From Polyangiaceae bacterium (GTDB lineage: Bacteria > Myxococcota_A > Polyangia > Polyangiales > Polyangiaceae), in the NCBI GenBank assembly GCA_016712345.1, contig JADJRH010000011.1:2356001-2420000 (forward strand): a stretch of 64,000 nucleotides of DNA, in the 5' to 3' direction. Positions 51,859 through 60,293 of this stretch are shown here, piece by piece (the stretch's first letter is position 1; each line of letters starts with the position of its first letter). A model generated the notes under the pieces. That model did not search any database. It worked only from the letters and a program-made list of their open reading frames with translations, and was not told the DNA's origin. The translations under genes and the position numbers were made by a program.

Positions 51859-52533
51859 TCACAAGCGCACAGGCAGCGGCGGCACGTCATCTCCCGGCTC
51901 CGCAAGGGCGCCGGCCGCGAGCCTCACCAACACACGCCTCGCTCGCGCCATGTCCGAGTCTGTCAGTCGCCCCGACTCCATCATCTGCCGGACAACGGCT
52001 TCCATCCCCGCCAATACTCCAAACACAAGCAGCGGATCGACAAGGCTCCTATTTTCTTTTTGAGACGTTTCTTCGACCAACTCAGCCATTTCTGTGAGCA
52101 CGGCCTTGCGCCGCTCCGCGAGCTTACCCGTGCGAAGCGCCTGCGCCTGAAGTTCCAACATGAGCCCACCGGAGCGCTGAGCCGCCAAAAGGTACACATC
52201 CACGCAACGCTCCAACCGTTCGCGCGCCGTCTTGGCACCTTCAAGTGCGTTGCGCATTACAGACATGAGCAGCCCCGAAAGCTCACGGTGCAACGCCACA
52301 AGAACTTCTTCTTTGTTTGCAAATGCCTTGTAAAACGTGCGCCGCGATACCCCCGCTGCGAGCAAAATGTCTTCGACAGTTGAAGCATCCACCCCCTTCT
52401 GTCGAAACACGTCGGCCGCTCCGGCAAGGATCTTGTTGAGCGAAAAAAAACTCCCCAGCCGATCGCCGGGGGGCGAAACTTCCACCGGCGATTTTGATGG
52501 CGGCGGTATGGTGCTCCTTTTCGGGCGTGGCAC
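51859..52533 (-). CDS. TetR/AcrR-family transcriptional regulator
   Basis: 224 residues from a GTG at 52533. After 28 Pro/Ser-rich residues the DNA-binding domain is clear: 'ILAGAADVFRQKGVDASTVEDILLAAGVSRRTFYKAFANKEEVLVALH'. The C-terminal part is all helical and would hold the ligand pocket. It faces the cytochrome/copper enzyme gene across 123 bases that contain nested inverted repeats, so it probably controls that gene and itself. The pectin-acetylesterase-like gene starts 31 bases beyond its stop. Confidence 0.9.
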   Translation of the reverse strand: MPRPKRSTIPPPSKSPVEVSPPGDRLGSFFSLNKILAGAADVFRQKGVDASTVEDILLAAGVSRRTFYKAFANKEEVLVALHRELSGLLMSVMRNALEGAKTARERLERCVDVYLLAAQRSGGLMLELQAQALRTGKLAERRKAVLTEMAELVEETSQKENRSLVDPLLVFGVLAGMEAVVRQMMESGRLTDSDMARARRVLVRLAAGALAEPGDDVPPLPVRL

Positions 52534-52562
52534 GGGCGCAGGCTATTCCCGATGGGCATCCC

Positions 52563-52622
52563 CAAGCAAGATATACACCATGTTTACATAAAATATCTTC
52601 GAAATAAGAAATGACTTGCTTG
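52563..52622. promoter_or_regulatory. AT-rich divergent control region with nested inverted repeats (putative TetR operator)
   Basis: CAAGCAAG at 52563-52570 pairs with CTTGCTTG at 52615-52622, and AAGATAT at 52568-52574 with ATATCTT at 52593-52599. The stretch is much richer in A+T than its surroundings and contains TTTACA at 52583-52588, a possible -35 element for the rightward gene. Spacing of the inner pair (32 bases end to end) is within the range for TetR-type operators. Binding is inferred from position only. Confidence 0.45.
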
Positions 52623-52656
52623 ACAGGAGCCAAAAGGTAAACGAGATGTATACTTC

Positions 52657-54309
52657 ATGTCCCAGCGCCTCCCCCAACACTTTCCCTCCGCCGCTGTGCT
52701 CTTTGTTCTACCCGTTGCCCTCAGTACCGGATGGCTCGCGTCATGTTCGTCCGAACCAACCGACCCCGAGGCAACCGTCACGTACCACGCTGCCGTGCGT
52801 CCCATTCTTGATGCGCGGTGCGTCAGCTGTCACCACAACGGTGGGCCCGCGCCGTTCTCCATGGAGTACACCGCCGACGATTGGAAAAACGGCAAGCCGA
52901 CCTGGGCTGAAAGTGCCGTCGGCGCCGCGTTGGATGGCAGAATGCCGCCGTGGCTTCCGTCGGGTGATTGCCGCGACCTTGCTTATGAACGTGTTCTGTC
53001 AGACGAGGAAAAACAGGCCCTCACCACCTGGCGAGATGAAGGGTTTGCCCAGGGCGATCCTGAACTTTACAACGGCCCGCTCAATGTAGAAACGCCGCCT
53101 GATTTGGGGTCACCCGCGCTCGAATTGCAGCCCGCCGAAGCGTACACACCCAACGACGAAGAATCCGACGACTACCGGTGTTTTATACTTCCCACGTCGT
53201 TCGACAAAGACACGTTCGTCACCGCCACAAACATCGTCCCCGGTGATACTCAAATGGTTCACCACGGTCTACTCTACTTGGTTCCACCCGACGGAGTGGC
53301 CAATGCAGAAAAGCTTGACAAGTCCGACGACGGACCGGGTTATACATGTTTCGGCGGCCCGGGAGGTACAACCCTCTCCACATTGGGGGGTTGGGTTCCC
53401 GGCGCTGTGATCGCTCCCACGCCTGAAAATTCGGCCATTTTCGTTCCGGCCGGCTCAAAAATTGTCCTTCAAATCCATTACAACACTCTCGCTCTCAACG
53501 GAGCGCCGCCCCCGGCTGAAAAGTCAACCGTTCAGATTTGGACCACCGCCGCCAAACCGGCCTACAGGGTAGAGTCCCTACCCATGGCCCACCTTGGAAT
53601 GAAAGTTCCCTCCGGCGAAGAAGCCAGCGTTCAGGAACGCGTCTTTCAAATGCCTGTGGATGGTACGATCATTTCACTCGCACCCCACATGCACCTTCTC
53701 GGCGCCGCCATTGAGGCGTCGTTTGAACCGGAAGGTGCCGATGCGGCCTGTATGATTCAAATTCCAGAGTGGGACTTCCACTGGCAACAGATGTACGGCC
53801 TTGGCAAAGACGCCCGCCTTGAAGCGAAAAAGGGCGATAAAATCCGCCTCAAGTGCACGTATAATAACTCCGCCGCCAACCAACCCATGGTGGGAGGTTC
53901 CAAAAAAGCGCCTGAAGACGTCTATTGGGGAGAAGGTACACTTGACGAAATGTGCCTGCTCTACGTGGCCACCATGGTGCCGTTTGACACCCCTGATTTC
54001 CGATGCGGCGCCTACCCATCGTGTGTAGAAAAATGTGGCGACGGGGATGGAAGGTGTTTCTTTGATTGCGCTACCGTTGGAGGTGGGCAATGCGCCGGTT
54101 GTCTGATTTCGGCGGTGGCCAAGTGCGCTCCACCTTACTGCGCAAGTCAGGGCATTGCCGTTCAACAGTGCAATCAGACTTGTTCAGGCGACGGCGCGGG
54201 CTGTATCCTCTACGATTGCAAAGAGGAGTTTGACGCGTTTTACGCCTGTATGGAGCCACATCTTGAAGGTGGCGACTGTGCAACTCAACTCGCTGCGTGT
54301 GGCTTGTAA
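52657..54309 (+). CDS. Lipoprotein: cytochrome c motif fused to copper type II monooxygenase-like domain, Cys-rich tail
   Basis: 550 residues. Lipobox LASC (Cys30). A haem-binding CVSCH at Cys55-Cys58-His59 starts a short cytochrome-c-like region with 'MPPWLP' as possible axial Met. The middle resembles the PHM/DBM copper fold: 'QMVHHGLLYLV' (His pair), 'IVLQIHYN' and 'APHMHLLG' supply His and Met ligands. The last 110 residues contain about 20 Cys in pairs ('CGDGDGRCFFDC', 'CNQTCSGDGAGC'), suggesting a disulfide-bonded tail. Fusions of this type are known in myxobacteria but their substrate is unknown. It has its own promoter region shared with the TetR gene. Confidence 0.85.
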   Translation: MSQRLPQHFPSAAVLFVLPVALSTGWLASCSSEPTDPEATVTYHAAVRPILDARCVSCHHNGGPAPFSMEYTADDWKNGKPTWAESAVGAALDGRMPPWLPSGDCRDLAYERVLSDEEKQALTTWRDEGFAQGDPELYNGPLNVETPPDLGSPALELQPAEAYTPNDEESDDYRCFILPTSFDKDTFVTATNIVPGDTQMVHHGLLYLVPPDGVANAEKLDKSDDGPGYTCFGGPGGTTLSTLGGWVPGAVIAPTPENSAIFVPAGSKIVLQIHYNTLALNGAPPPAEKSTVQIWTTAAKPAYRVESLPMAHLGMKVPSGEEASVQERVFQMPVDGTIISLAPHMHLLGAAIEASFEPEGADAACMIQIPEWDFHWQQMYGLGKDARLEAKKGDKIRLKCTYNNSAANQPMVGGSKKAPEDVYWGEGTLDEMCLLYVATMVPFDTPDFRCGAYPSCVEKCGDGDGRCFFDCATVGGGQCAGCLISAVAKCAPPYCASQGIAVQQCNQTCSGDGAGCILYDCKEEFDAFYACMEPHLEGGDCATQLAACGL

Positions 54310-54378
54310 TGAATGACAGGGTTGACTGAGGACGCCACGCAACGACCGGACACGTCACGTTGGCTGAAACGCCTGTTC

Positions 54379-54428
54379 AACACGGAATCGCGGAGGACAC
54401 AGAGGGACACCCTCCGTGCCTCCGTGTT
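54379..54428. repeat. Inverted repeat with CGGAGG/CCTCCG core between convergent genes
   Basis: AACACGGA (54379-54386) pairs with TCCGTGTT (54421-54428), and CGGAGG (54391-54396) with CCTCCG (54411-54416). The loop holds ACACAGAGGGACA. It lies in the 178-base gap between the copper-enzyme gene and the L,D-transpeptidase gene. CGGAGG/ACAGAGG palindromes of this look are scattered in several bacterial genomes. It might stop transcription from both sides. No T-run is beside it. Confidence 0.6.
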
Positions 54429-54487
54429 TAATACGACGTGTCAGATGCCCCGACGGTACAGGTCGTCGCGAGGCGCAAGTTACCTGA

Positions 54488-56116
54488 CTACGGATGAACG
54501 AAGACGACAGTGCCGGTCAGGGAGCGCGCGGCACCGTGCCACCCCGCGGGCACCTGCGGCTCGGTCCAATGGAAGATTCGCCGGGCATCTTCGGGAGCCA
54601 AATTGATACAACCGTGGCTTTTGGGCTGCCCAAATCCGTCATGCCAATAGGCGCCGTGCAGCGCATACCCATTTTCAAAATATTGAACGTAAGGCACGTC
54701 GCGCAGCTCAAACTCTTCACCAACCACGTCTGAATCCATGGTGATCGAGATGTATTTGGTGTGAATTCGAAAGATGCCGCGCTTCGTGCTCTTCGAAGTT
54801 TCAGGATCACCCAACCCGGCTTCACCGCTCGAGACAAGGGTTGCGTACACCGCCTTGGTTCCTTCGTACGCAACAAGCACCTGTTTGGTGATGTTTACGT
54901 CAATCCACTTTTCGCCGTTTTTCCCCCATGCAGGCATTTTTTTGGCGGGATCTACCCTTCCGGCAGAACGGTCGTCCACCCAAAAACCGTCTTTGGTTTC
55001 ATAGTGGAGTTTACCACCCACTATTTTTTGTTTACCGGTTAGAGCAATTGCCGCCCGCCACTCAAGCTCGCCCGCTTCTACAAACTTCTTGCCATCCCAG
55101 TTGAATTTTTTGGCGCCTTTTTTTCGAACAAGGGCAAACGGAAAGTCAATATCTTTCCCAATTAAATACCCATGAAATGTGCTGCCGCGAATGGGCCTGA
55201 ATCGATCGGCCGGGATCACCCTCAAATCGGTTGAAAGGTTATACCGCCGACCCTCGTGCAAAAACGAATCGATAAACGCAACGCCGTTGCGCCTGTCGAT
55301 CTGGTCGATCTTCACCGCCTCTTTTGACTTGACCAAACCTGACAAATTGGGAACCCGCCCTCCGTCCTTCAAAAAAAACGGAATGTCGTCGTCGGTCAGC
55401 TTTTGTTCAAGCGCGTCGAGTGCGGCAACGGGAGTGGTCCCCGGCTTCCATTTATACCAAAGATCCACCCCGTAGGTGGCGCCGCTTTCTTTGTCTTTGG
55501 CCCACTTTTGTAGGTGTTTTTTAAGGTTTGGTTCAGCCGCTTTGGTTTCATCGGCGGTTGGAATTTTTGCGTACACAGGCCCGCCGCGCATAACGATCCC
55601 GTACATATACGGCAGCGTTTGCGAGATATCGGGACGCCTGAACGACGCCTTCACAATCGGATCGTTCAAGTCGGTGGTGGCTTCAGGCCCAAGGCATACA
55701 AACCCGGCAGGCTTAATTTGCCGCCAACCACCGGGACACCCGGCCGTTCCCTTTGGCTCGGGTTCCATTTCCACAATCGCACCGGCGCGCAATGCACCCA
55801 GTCGTTTGGCCTGCGGGTTGGGCTTTGTACGAATGTCTGTCAACATGGAAATGGCGGCCAAACGCGGCACATTTTCAGCAACGGGCGACGGAAGGTGGGT
55901 GTTGCCTTCCAAGTCGACAAGAAGTGGTCCCGACGCCGGCATGGGAGGTTCATCCGGGTCGGCCGAAGCGCTCGCCGAAGGGGTGCCTGTTGTGGGATCA
56001 AGCTCCGAACCGGTGGGCGCTTGAGCGCTCAACGCGGGTGTATCTGCATCTTTACTCCCGCAGGCGGCGAGGCAGAGCAGTGTAAAAGGGGCGGCGATCC
56101 GACGTAGAGAAACCAT
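54488..56116 (-). CDS. L,D-transpeptidase (YkuD-family) lipoprotein with SH3-like region
   Basis: 542 residues from the ATG at 56116, which gives a tight lipoprotein signal with lipobox LAAC (Cys19). After a Pro/Ser/Ala spacer comes an SH3-like segment ('TDIRTKPNPQAKRLGALRAGAIVEME'). The central 220 residues are specific to this family. The C-terminus has the catalytic motif 'HDGFGQPKSHGCINLAPEDA' with the active Cys in SHGCINL. Forms 3-3 cross-links or attaches lipoproteins to peptidoglycan in the periplasm. No operon partner is evident on the downstream side. Confidence 0.88.
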   Translation of the reverse strand: MVSLRRIAAPFTLLCLAACGSKDADTPALSAQAPTGSELDPTTGTPSASASADPDEPPMPASGPLLVDLEGNTHLPSPVAENVPRLAAISMLTDIRTKPNPQAKRLGALRAGAIVEMEPEPKGTAGCPGGWRQIKPAGFVCLGPEATTDLNDPIVKASFRRPDISQTLPYMYGIVMRGGPVYAKIPTADETKAAEPNLKKHLQKWAKDKESGATYGVDLWYKWKPGTTPVAALDALEQKLTDDDIPFFLKDGGRVPNLSGLVKSKEAVKIDQIDRRNGVAFIDSFLHEGRRYNLSTDLRVIPADRFRPIRGSTFHGYLIGKDIDFPFALVRKKGAKKFNWDGKKFVEAGELEWRAAIALTGKQKIVGGKLHYETKDGFWVDDRSAGRVDPAKKMPAWGKNGEKWIDVNITKQVLVAYEGTKAVYATLVSSGEAGLGDPETSKSTKRGIFRIHTKYISITMDSDVVGEEFELRDVPYVQYFENGYALHGAYWHDGFGQPKSHGCINLAPEDARRIFHWTEPQVPAGWHGAARSLTGTVVFVHP

Positions 56117-56161
56117 GGCGATTCGATAGAATTTCGTATTAGGCAAAAGGAGCAAACTTCG

Positions 56162-56920
56162 TCAACTTTTGAACCTACCAAATCGAACAACCAGGCCCAA
56201 CCACCCCCGGCCCAAGTAAAGAAGATTAATGGCGCTATACACCCAAAAAAATACTTCCATGGGGCCCCACACAGCCCACGCCCAAATATGACTTGGATAG
56301 TGGTTTAAAAACCGCAAAAACGTGGTTACGGCCCAACCTACCCATCGCACAATCCCTTCAGGTTTGGCAACCTTCACCGTTTCGTAGTGGGCGTCCACCG
56401 GCGTGTCTTGACCTGTCAACTCCGGGCGCCTCACAAAGTTGGTGAGTGAAGTGGCCGAAGCAATGATGGCCACCGCTGCCACCGCGGCGAACAAAAATCG
56501 GTGGTCGCCACCATTCCAACGCGTCAGGTCAAACCCAAATCCACCCGTTCGATACGCGCGAATGCCGAGCGCCCCCGCGAGCAACACCGCCTTTAGCTCG
56601 TCTGTAAAAAAGTCAAACAGATGACCTGTTTTTGAGGCGAGCTTTTTGTGGCGGGCCAACATTCCATCGGAGCAGTCGAGGAGGTAACTCAACTCCAGCA
56701 CACCCACCGAAATCAACCCGCCGCGATAGTCGGGCAGCGCAATGAGGAGCGCCGCCGAAACCACAAACAAAAACAAATTGAGCAGCGTGAGTTGATTGGG
56801 TGTGATGTTGGTGCGCGCCACCGCGGCCACGACATAACCCGCGAGCGGCCGCATGAAATAGTGGTTCCAGAGTTGGTCGTTTTTCTTTCGCGTCTGGAGG
56901 TAGATCTGAAAGCCGCTCAT
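56162..56920 (-). CDS. CDP-alcohol phosphatidyltransferase-family membrane protein
   Basis: 252 residues. The catalytic motif D-x2-DG-x2-AR-x8-G-x3-D-x3-D is complete: D82, D85, G86, A89, R90, G99, D103, D107. Around it are hydrophobic spans at 28-62, 66-80, 105-125, 140-160 and 205-245. Links a CDP-activated lipid or sugar alcohol to a second alcohol in the inner membrane. The alcohol acceptor cannot be told. It follows the DUF2723/TPR gene by 14 bases on the same strand, so they may be one operon in envelope glycolipid assembly. Confidence 0.88.
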   Translation of the reverse strand: MSGFQIYLQTRKKNDQLWNHYFMRPLAGYVVAAVARTNITPNQLTLLNLFLFVVSAALLIALPDYRGGLISVGVLELSYLLDCSDGMLARHKKLASKTGHLFDFFTDELKAVLLAGALGIRAYRTGGFGFDLTRWNGGDHRFLFAAVAAVAIIASATSLTNFVRRPELTGQDTPVDAHYETVKVAKPEGIVRWVGWAVTTFLRFLNHYPSHIWAWAVWGPMEVFFWVYSAINLLYLGRGWLGLVVRFGRFKS

Positions 56921-56934
56921 TGTGCCTCCGCTCC

Positions 56935-57864
56935 TTAGCGCCCGCCGAGCGATTTGTAGAGCGAAAAGTGCTTTTCGGCGAGTTCGTTGTCTTTGAGCAC
57001 GTCGCGGTAGAGTAGACCCAGGTTTTTGTGGGCAAGCGCGTATTTCGGGTCCACCTGAAGGGCCGCTTCGTAGGCCAAAATAGCGCTTTGAGCGTCACCC
57101 GATTCTGCGTACACATTGCCCAAGTTGTTGCGCAGCGCGGGGTTGTCGGGAGTTTCAGAAATCGCTTTTTGCAGGTCGGAAATGCGAGGGTCAACTCCCG
57201 GAGGGGATGACGGTTGCACCGGTTTGGGTTTGCTTCCGGGCGGCAGGCTCTTGAGTTGAGCGAGGCGTGCTTTGGCCGCGGTATCCTCGGGAGTTACCTT
57301 GATAAGCTCTTCAAACGCGGCGATCGCTTCGTCGCGTTTTCCCTGCGAGTCGAGCAGCTTGGCCAAGTTGCGCCGGGGTGTCACATATGAGGGTGAAAGG
57401 GCCGCCGCCTGTCGCATCCACTGCTCGGCTTCGGTATAATATTCACGTTCGGCGCAGGTGCTCGCCACGTTGTTGACTGTTTCTTTTGATGCGCTGTGTA
57501 CACGCACAGCATCGGCGTATCGAGCCACAGCAAGCTTGCGGTCACCACGTTCAGCGTGGGCTTCTCCGAGCATCAGGTAATAATCTGACACCAACCCGCG
57601 CACGAGATCGTCGGCGCCGAAAAGGGGGGGACGCTCTCCAAGCACCGGACTTGACAAGATGTCGGGGACCACTGTTTTGGGTGTGGACGTGAGGGGCAAT
57701 ACTTTATAAACAAATCCAAAAGGCACTGTTCGGGCGCGGGTATAAAGGTCACTCTTAGAAGCCACAAATACCGGCCGGGTGCCTTTTTCAAGCCAGAGCC
57801 GCTGCACAGCCGAGCGGTCGCCGAGGGGAACATTGGGGTCGAGGCTGAGGGTGTACTCAACGGC
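56935..57864 (-). CDS. C-terminal TPR part of the DUF2723 membrane protein (after a frameshift)
   Basis: 310 codons in frame from the T4/A4 run at 57865-57868 to the stop at 56935; an ATG- or GTG-started sub-frame begins at 57807. It continues the upstream protein as 'AVEYTLSLDPNVPLGDRSA' and then carries a segment like 'RLWLEKGTRPVFVASKSDLY', as in full-length DUF2723 proteins, followed by four or five TPR units ('DYYLMLGEAHAERGDRKLAVARYADAV', 'RRNLAKLLDSQGKRDEAIAAFEEL', 'RNNLGNVYAESGDAQSAILAYEAAL', 'HKNLGLLYRDVLKDNELAEKHF'). It belongs to the gene at 57857-59401 rather than being separate. Confidence 0.75.
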   Translation of the reverse strand, partial: AVEYTLSLDPNVPLGDRSAVQRLWLEKGTRPVFVASKSDLYTRARTVPFGFVYKVLPLTSTPKTVVPDILSSPVLGERPPLFGADDLVRGLVSDYYLMLGEAHAERGDRKLAVARYADAVRVHSASKETVNNVASTCAEREYYTEAEQWMRQAAALSPSYVTPRRNLAKLLDSQGKRDEAIAAFEELIKVTPEDTAAKARLAQLKSLPPGSKPKPVQPSSPPGVDPRISDLQKAISETPDNPALRNNLGNVYAESGDAQSAILAYEAALQVDPKYALAHKNLGLLYRDVLKDNELAEKHFSLYKSLGGR

Positions 57865-59401
57865 TTTTGGAGAGATCTCCGGTGAAATTGGCCAGAATTA
57901 CATCAGGACGGAGGCCTTCAACAACGTGAAGGTACAGCGCCGGAAACGACGTGTAGTCTCCCGACGTGAGGTAGAGCGCATTGGGTTCAAGCTGGTTGAG
58001 AGCCGCCCGATTGTACTTTTCGGCGAGGTCATGTTCGCTGAGATCGTTGTACGAAAAGTGCATGATCACCGGGAATATGGCGGCCGATGCGGTGGCAATC
58101 CACAACGGCCTTTGCGCATCTTTCATTCGCAATTCAAGGTACGAAACAAGTGCGGTGGCGCCTTCGGCCATGATGAGCGCGCTTGCCAGGTACACAGGGA
58201 GGTAAAGTTCGTCAAACCGCTGAATGTTCTCGGCGTTGTATGGGTAACCCGGAATGACAATCAACCCAAATGCGGTGAGCCCAATAATGCCGAGAAGAAG
58301 ATCGCGCACCGTGGGTAGATCGCGAAGCTTGTAAATGCCGAGAGGCAAAAAAACAAGCAGCACCGGCGGGGTCCACTGAGTTGTCCAAAGTCTTAAAAAA
58401 AGGCCCGCGAACGACAGTTTGTCGGAGAGCGACAGGTCACCTTGAAACTCCGCTTTTCGATAAGCCGAGCGCGTGACATGTTCCCACAGCCGAGCCGCCG
58501 TTGAAGGTTCGCCCCAGTTGAGAGCCGGAGCCGATTGAGCCACCGCCCACAGGTAGAGGTAGGCCGTCAACCCAAAAGCCACAAGAAACGCGGAGTAGGC
58601 CACCCAGGCCGGGTGTTTCAGGAGCGGCTTCTGCCCTCGAAATAGGAACACCACAAGGGAGGGAAGAGCCAATAAGGCGAGGGGATAATGATGCGCAAGA
58701 CTCAACCCCGTGAGCGCGCCCACCATGGGTAGGTAAATTGTTTTCTGGAGCCTAGTCCCCCGAAGCAAACACAGGAGCGACGCCGCGAGCAGGGCGCCGT
58801 TTAGTGTGTACACTTCAGCGATCACCGACTGCGCCCAAAAATCGCGCGACCCCGCCACGAAAAGCCCCGCCATCATCGGTGCGATCACGGGCGACGCGCT
58901 CTTCCCACTGTTCGCTCCCGTTCGAAACGCGGCAATCTCGTGCGCAACAAGCACCGTCAGCGCGGCTGTGAGGGCACCGAAAACCGCCGACATCAGGTTG
59001 ACGCGGTAAGCGATGTTTCCAATGGGTAGAGCCGTAAAAAAGCGCGCCGCCATGGTGTACACTGGGTAACCCGGCGGGTGAGCGACTCCACCCGTTGCCG
59101 CCGCCGTAATGAGTTCACCCGAGTCTTCACATGTCACCGACGGCGCAAGCGTCAGTAAGTATAAAAAGAACGAGATTGCACCCACAAAGAGAGCGCTTCG
59201 GTTGGGGGTGAACCATGTGAGTGGGCGAGTTTGACCCGCAACACTTTCAGGTTTTGCGGAGATAACGGCGGGTACAACCGGCTCGGAAACTGCCGGCGTT
59301 TGATTGGAAGAAACAACAGGTGACGACAACTCGTCAGCGGGCGGCGACGGGCGGCCTCGCGCTTTGTCAGACTTTCGCCGTTTTTTTTCTTTCGTCGCCA
59401 C
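57857..59401 (-). CDS. DUF2723 polytopic membrane protein (glycosyltransferase-like), N-terminal part
   Basis: 514 residues from a GTG at 59401 with AGCAGG a few bases upstream; GTG 59416 or TTG 59419 are alternatives. A Lys/Arg-rich then Pro/Ser-rich head of about 65 residues precedes about 10 hydrophobic spans. The first loop has 'TLAPSVTCEDSGELITAA...GVAHPPGYPVY', the DUF2723 signature with the Asp-Ser-Gly-Glu acidic motif of the GT-C fold. The end 'GDYTSFPALYLHVVEGLRPDVILANFTGDLSK' runs out of frame at the A4 run on the coding strand (57865-57868): deleting one A restores ...GDLSK-AVEYTLSLD. Probably uses a lipid-linked sugar at the outer face of the inner membrane. Confidence 0.85.
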   Translation of the reverse strand: MATKEKKRRKSDKARGRPSPPADELSSPVVSSNQTPAVSEPVVPAVISAKPESVAGQTRPLTWFTPNRSALFVGAISFFLYLLTLAPSVTCEDSGELITAAATGGVAHPPGYPVYTMAARFFTALPIGNIAYRVNLMSAVFGALTAALTVLVAHEIAAFRTGANSGKSASPVIAPMMAGLFVAGSRDFWAQSVIAEVYTLNGALLAASLLCLLRGTRLQKTIYLPMVGALTGLSLAHHYPLALLALPSLVVFLFRGQKPLLKHPAWVAYSAFLVAFGLTAYLYLWAVAQSAPALNWGEPSTAARLWEHVTRSAYRKAEFQGDLSLSDKLSFAGLFLRLWTTQWTPPVLLVFLPLGIYKLRDLPTVRDLLLGIIGLTAFGLIVIPGYPYNAENIQRFDELYLPVYLASALIMAEGATALVSYLELRMKDAQRPLWIATASAAIFPVIMHFSYNDLSEHDLAEKYNRAALNQLEPNALYLTSGDYTSFPALYLHVVEGLRPDVILANFTGDLSKSR

Positions 59402-59440
59402 GCGCCTGCTTTGCACCAAAAAAGCCCGCGTGTGAAGGTG

Positions 59441-60175
59441 CTATTGCGGAGGCTCGGGCAGGGGCGTGAGCCGATCAAAGATATAAGGCCCTTTCACAGC
59501 GCCCCAAACCTGCATGTCGTTCGCATCCCAGCCCTGGTCCCACGACTCAATTCGATTGTCGAAAACGCTCACCTTACTGGTGGCGTAGGTGGCACCCTGA
59601 AAATCGCTCAGACACTCTTTGCCCGGGGTGCTGCCTTCAAAGTGGTCGGTCATCCAAGTGAGTTCTACCCGGCAACCGTCGCGTTCTGTCAGGTCTGTCG
59701 GCGTGGCCTTTTCTCCTGTGCCGGCGCAAAATCCGGTGAACTTCGTCGGCGCGTTAAACTCCCAAACATGGGACACAGCCTGCGTCTCCGGGTCGGCTCC
59801 GTCGGTGACAACGTACACCCGTTGCCGGTAAGGATTTTGGATTTCCCCGCTCTGAATCAGCGCCTGCTCCACATGGAGTACACGTGTCCCAAGCTCGGGA
59901 ATGTCGATGGGGCAGGTTAGAAGATTGATGGGTAGATAGTTGTTTGGGTCACCCTTGGCTTGGTTTTTGGTGTCAAATTGACCGGTGAGATACCGATAAA
60001 GCTTGTCCCCGGCCGTTTCTTTGGGAGGCATGGTTGTGGTTCCACCCGAACCTGCCATTCCACCCGTTCCGCCCGATCCACCTCCCTGTCCACCGCCGCC
60101 TTGCGTCGTTTCGTTTCCGCCGTCGCAGGCGGTGACCGTGAGTGCCGTCAACACCAATGCCAAAAAGGTTCTCAT
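59441..60175 (-). CDS. CpcT/CpeT-family (bilin lyase-like fold) lipoprotein
   Basis: 244 residues. Lipobox VTAC (Cys17), Gly/Thr spacer to about residue 50, then a domain matching CpcT/CpeT: 'YLTGQFDTKNQAKGDPNNYL', 'RVLHVEQALIQSGEIQNPYRQRVY', 'GCRVELTW', 'FQGATYATSKVSVFDNRIESWDQGWD' and 'QVWGAVKGPYIFDR'. In cyanobacteria this fold attaches bilins to phycobiliproteins. Here it is a lipoprotein in a bacterium with no phycobilisome genes in sight, so the activity is probably different. The lhr gene starts 118 bases away on the other strand. Confidence 0.85.
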   Translation of the reverse strand: MRTFLALVLTALTVTACDGGNETTQGGGGQGGGSGGTGGMAGSGGTTTMPPKETAGDKLYRYLTGQFDTKNQAKGDPNNYLPINLLTCPIDIPELGTRVLHVEQALIQSGEIQNPYRQRVYVVTDGADPETQAVSHVWEFNAPTKFTGFCAGTGEKATPTDLTERDGCRVELTWMTDHFEGSTPGKECLSDFQGATYATSKVSVFDNRIESWDQGWDANDMQVWGAVKGPYIFDRLTPLPEPPQ

Positions 60176-60293
60176 GCTTCCTCCAACGGGTTGGCTGACT
60201 TACACAACTGGAGCGCCGCCGCCACACCGTTTTGTCGCTTTTTATAGGCAAAAAGAGAGCGACAAGTTTCGCTTTATACTGTACGCTGCTCGG

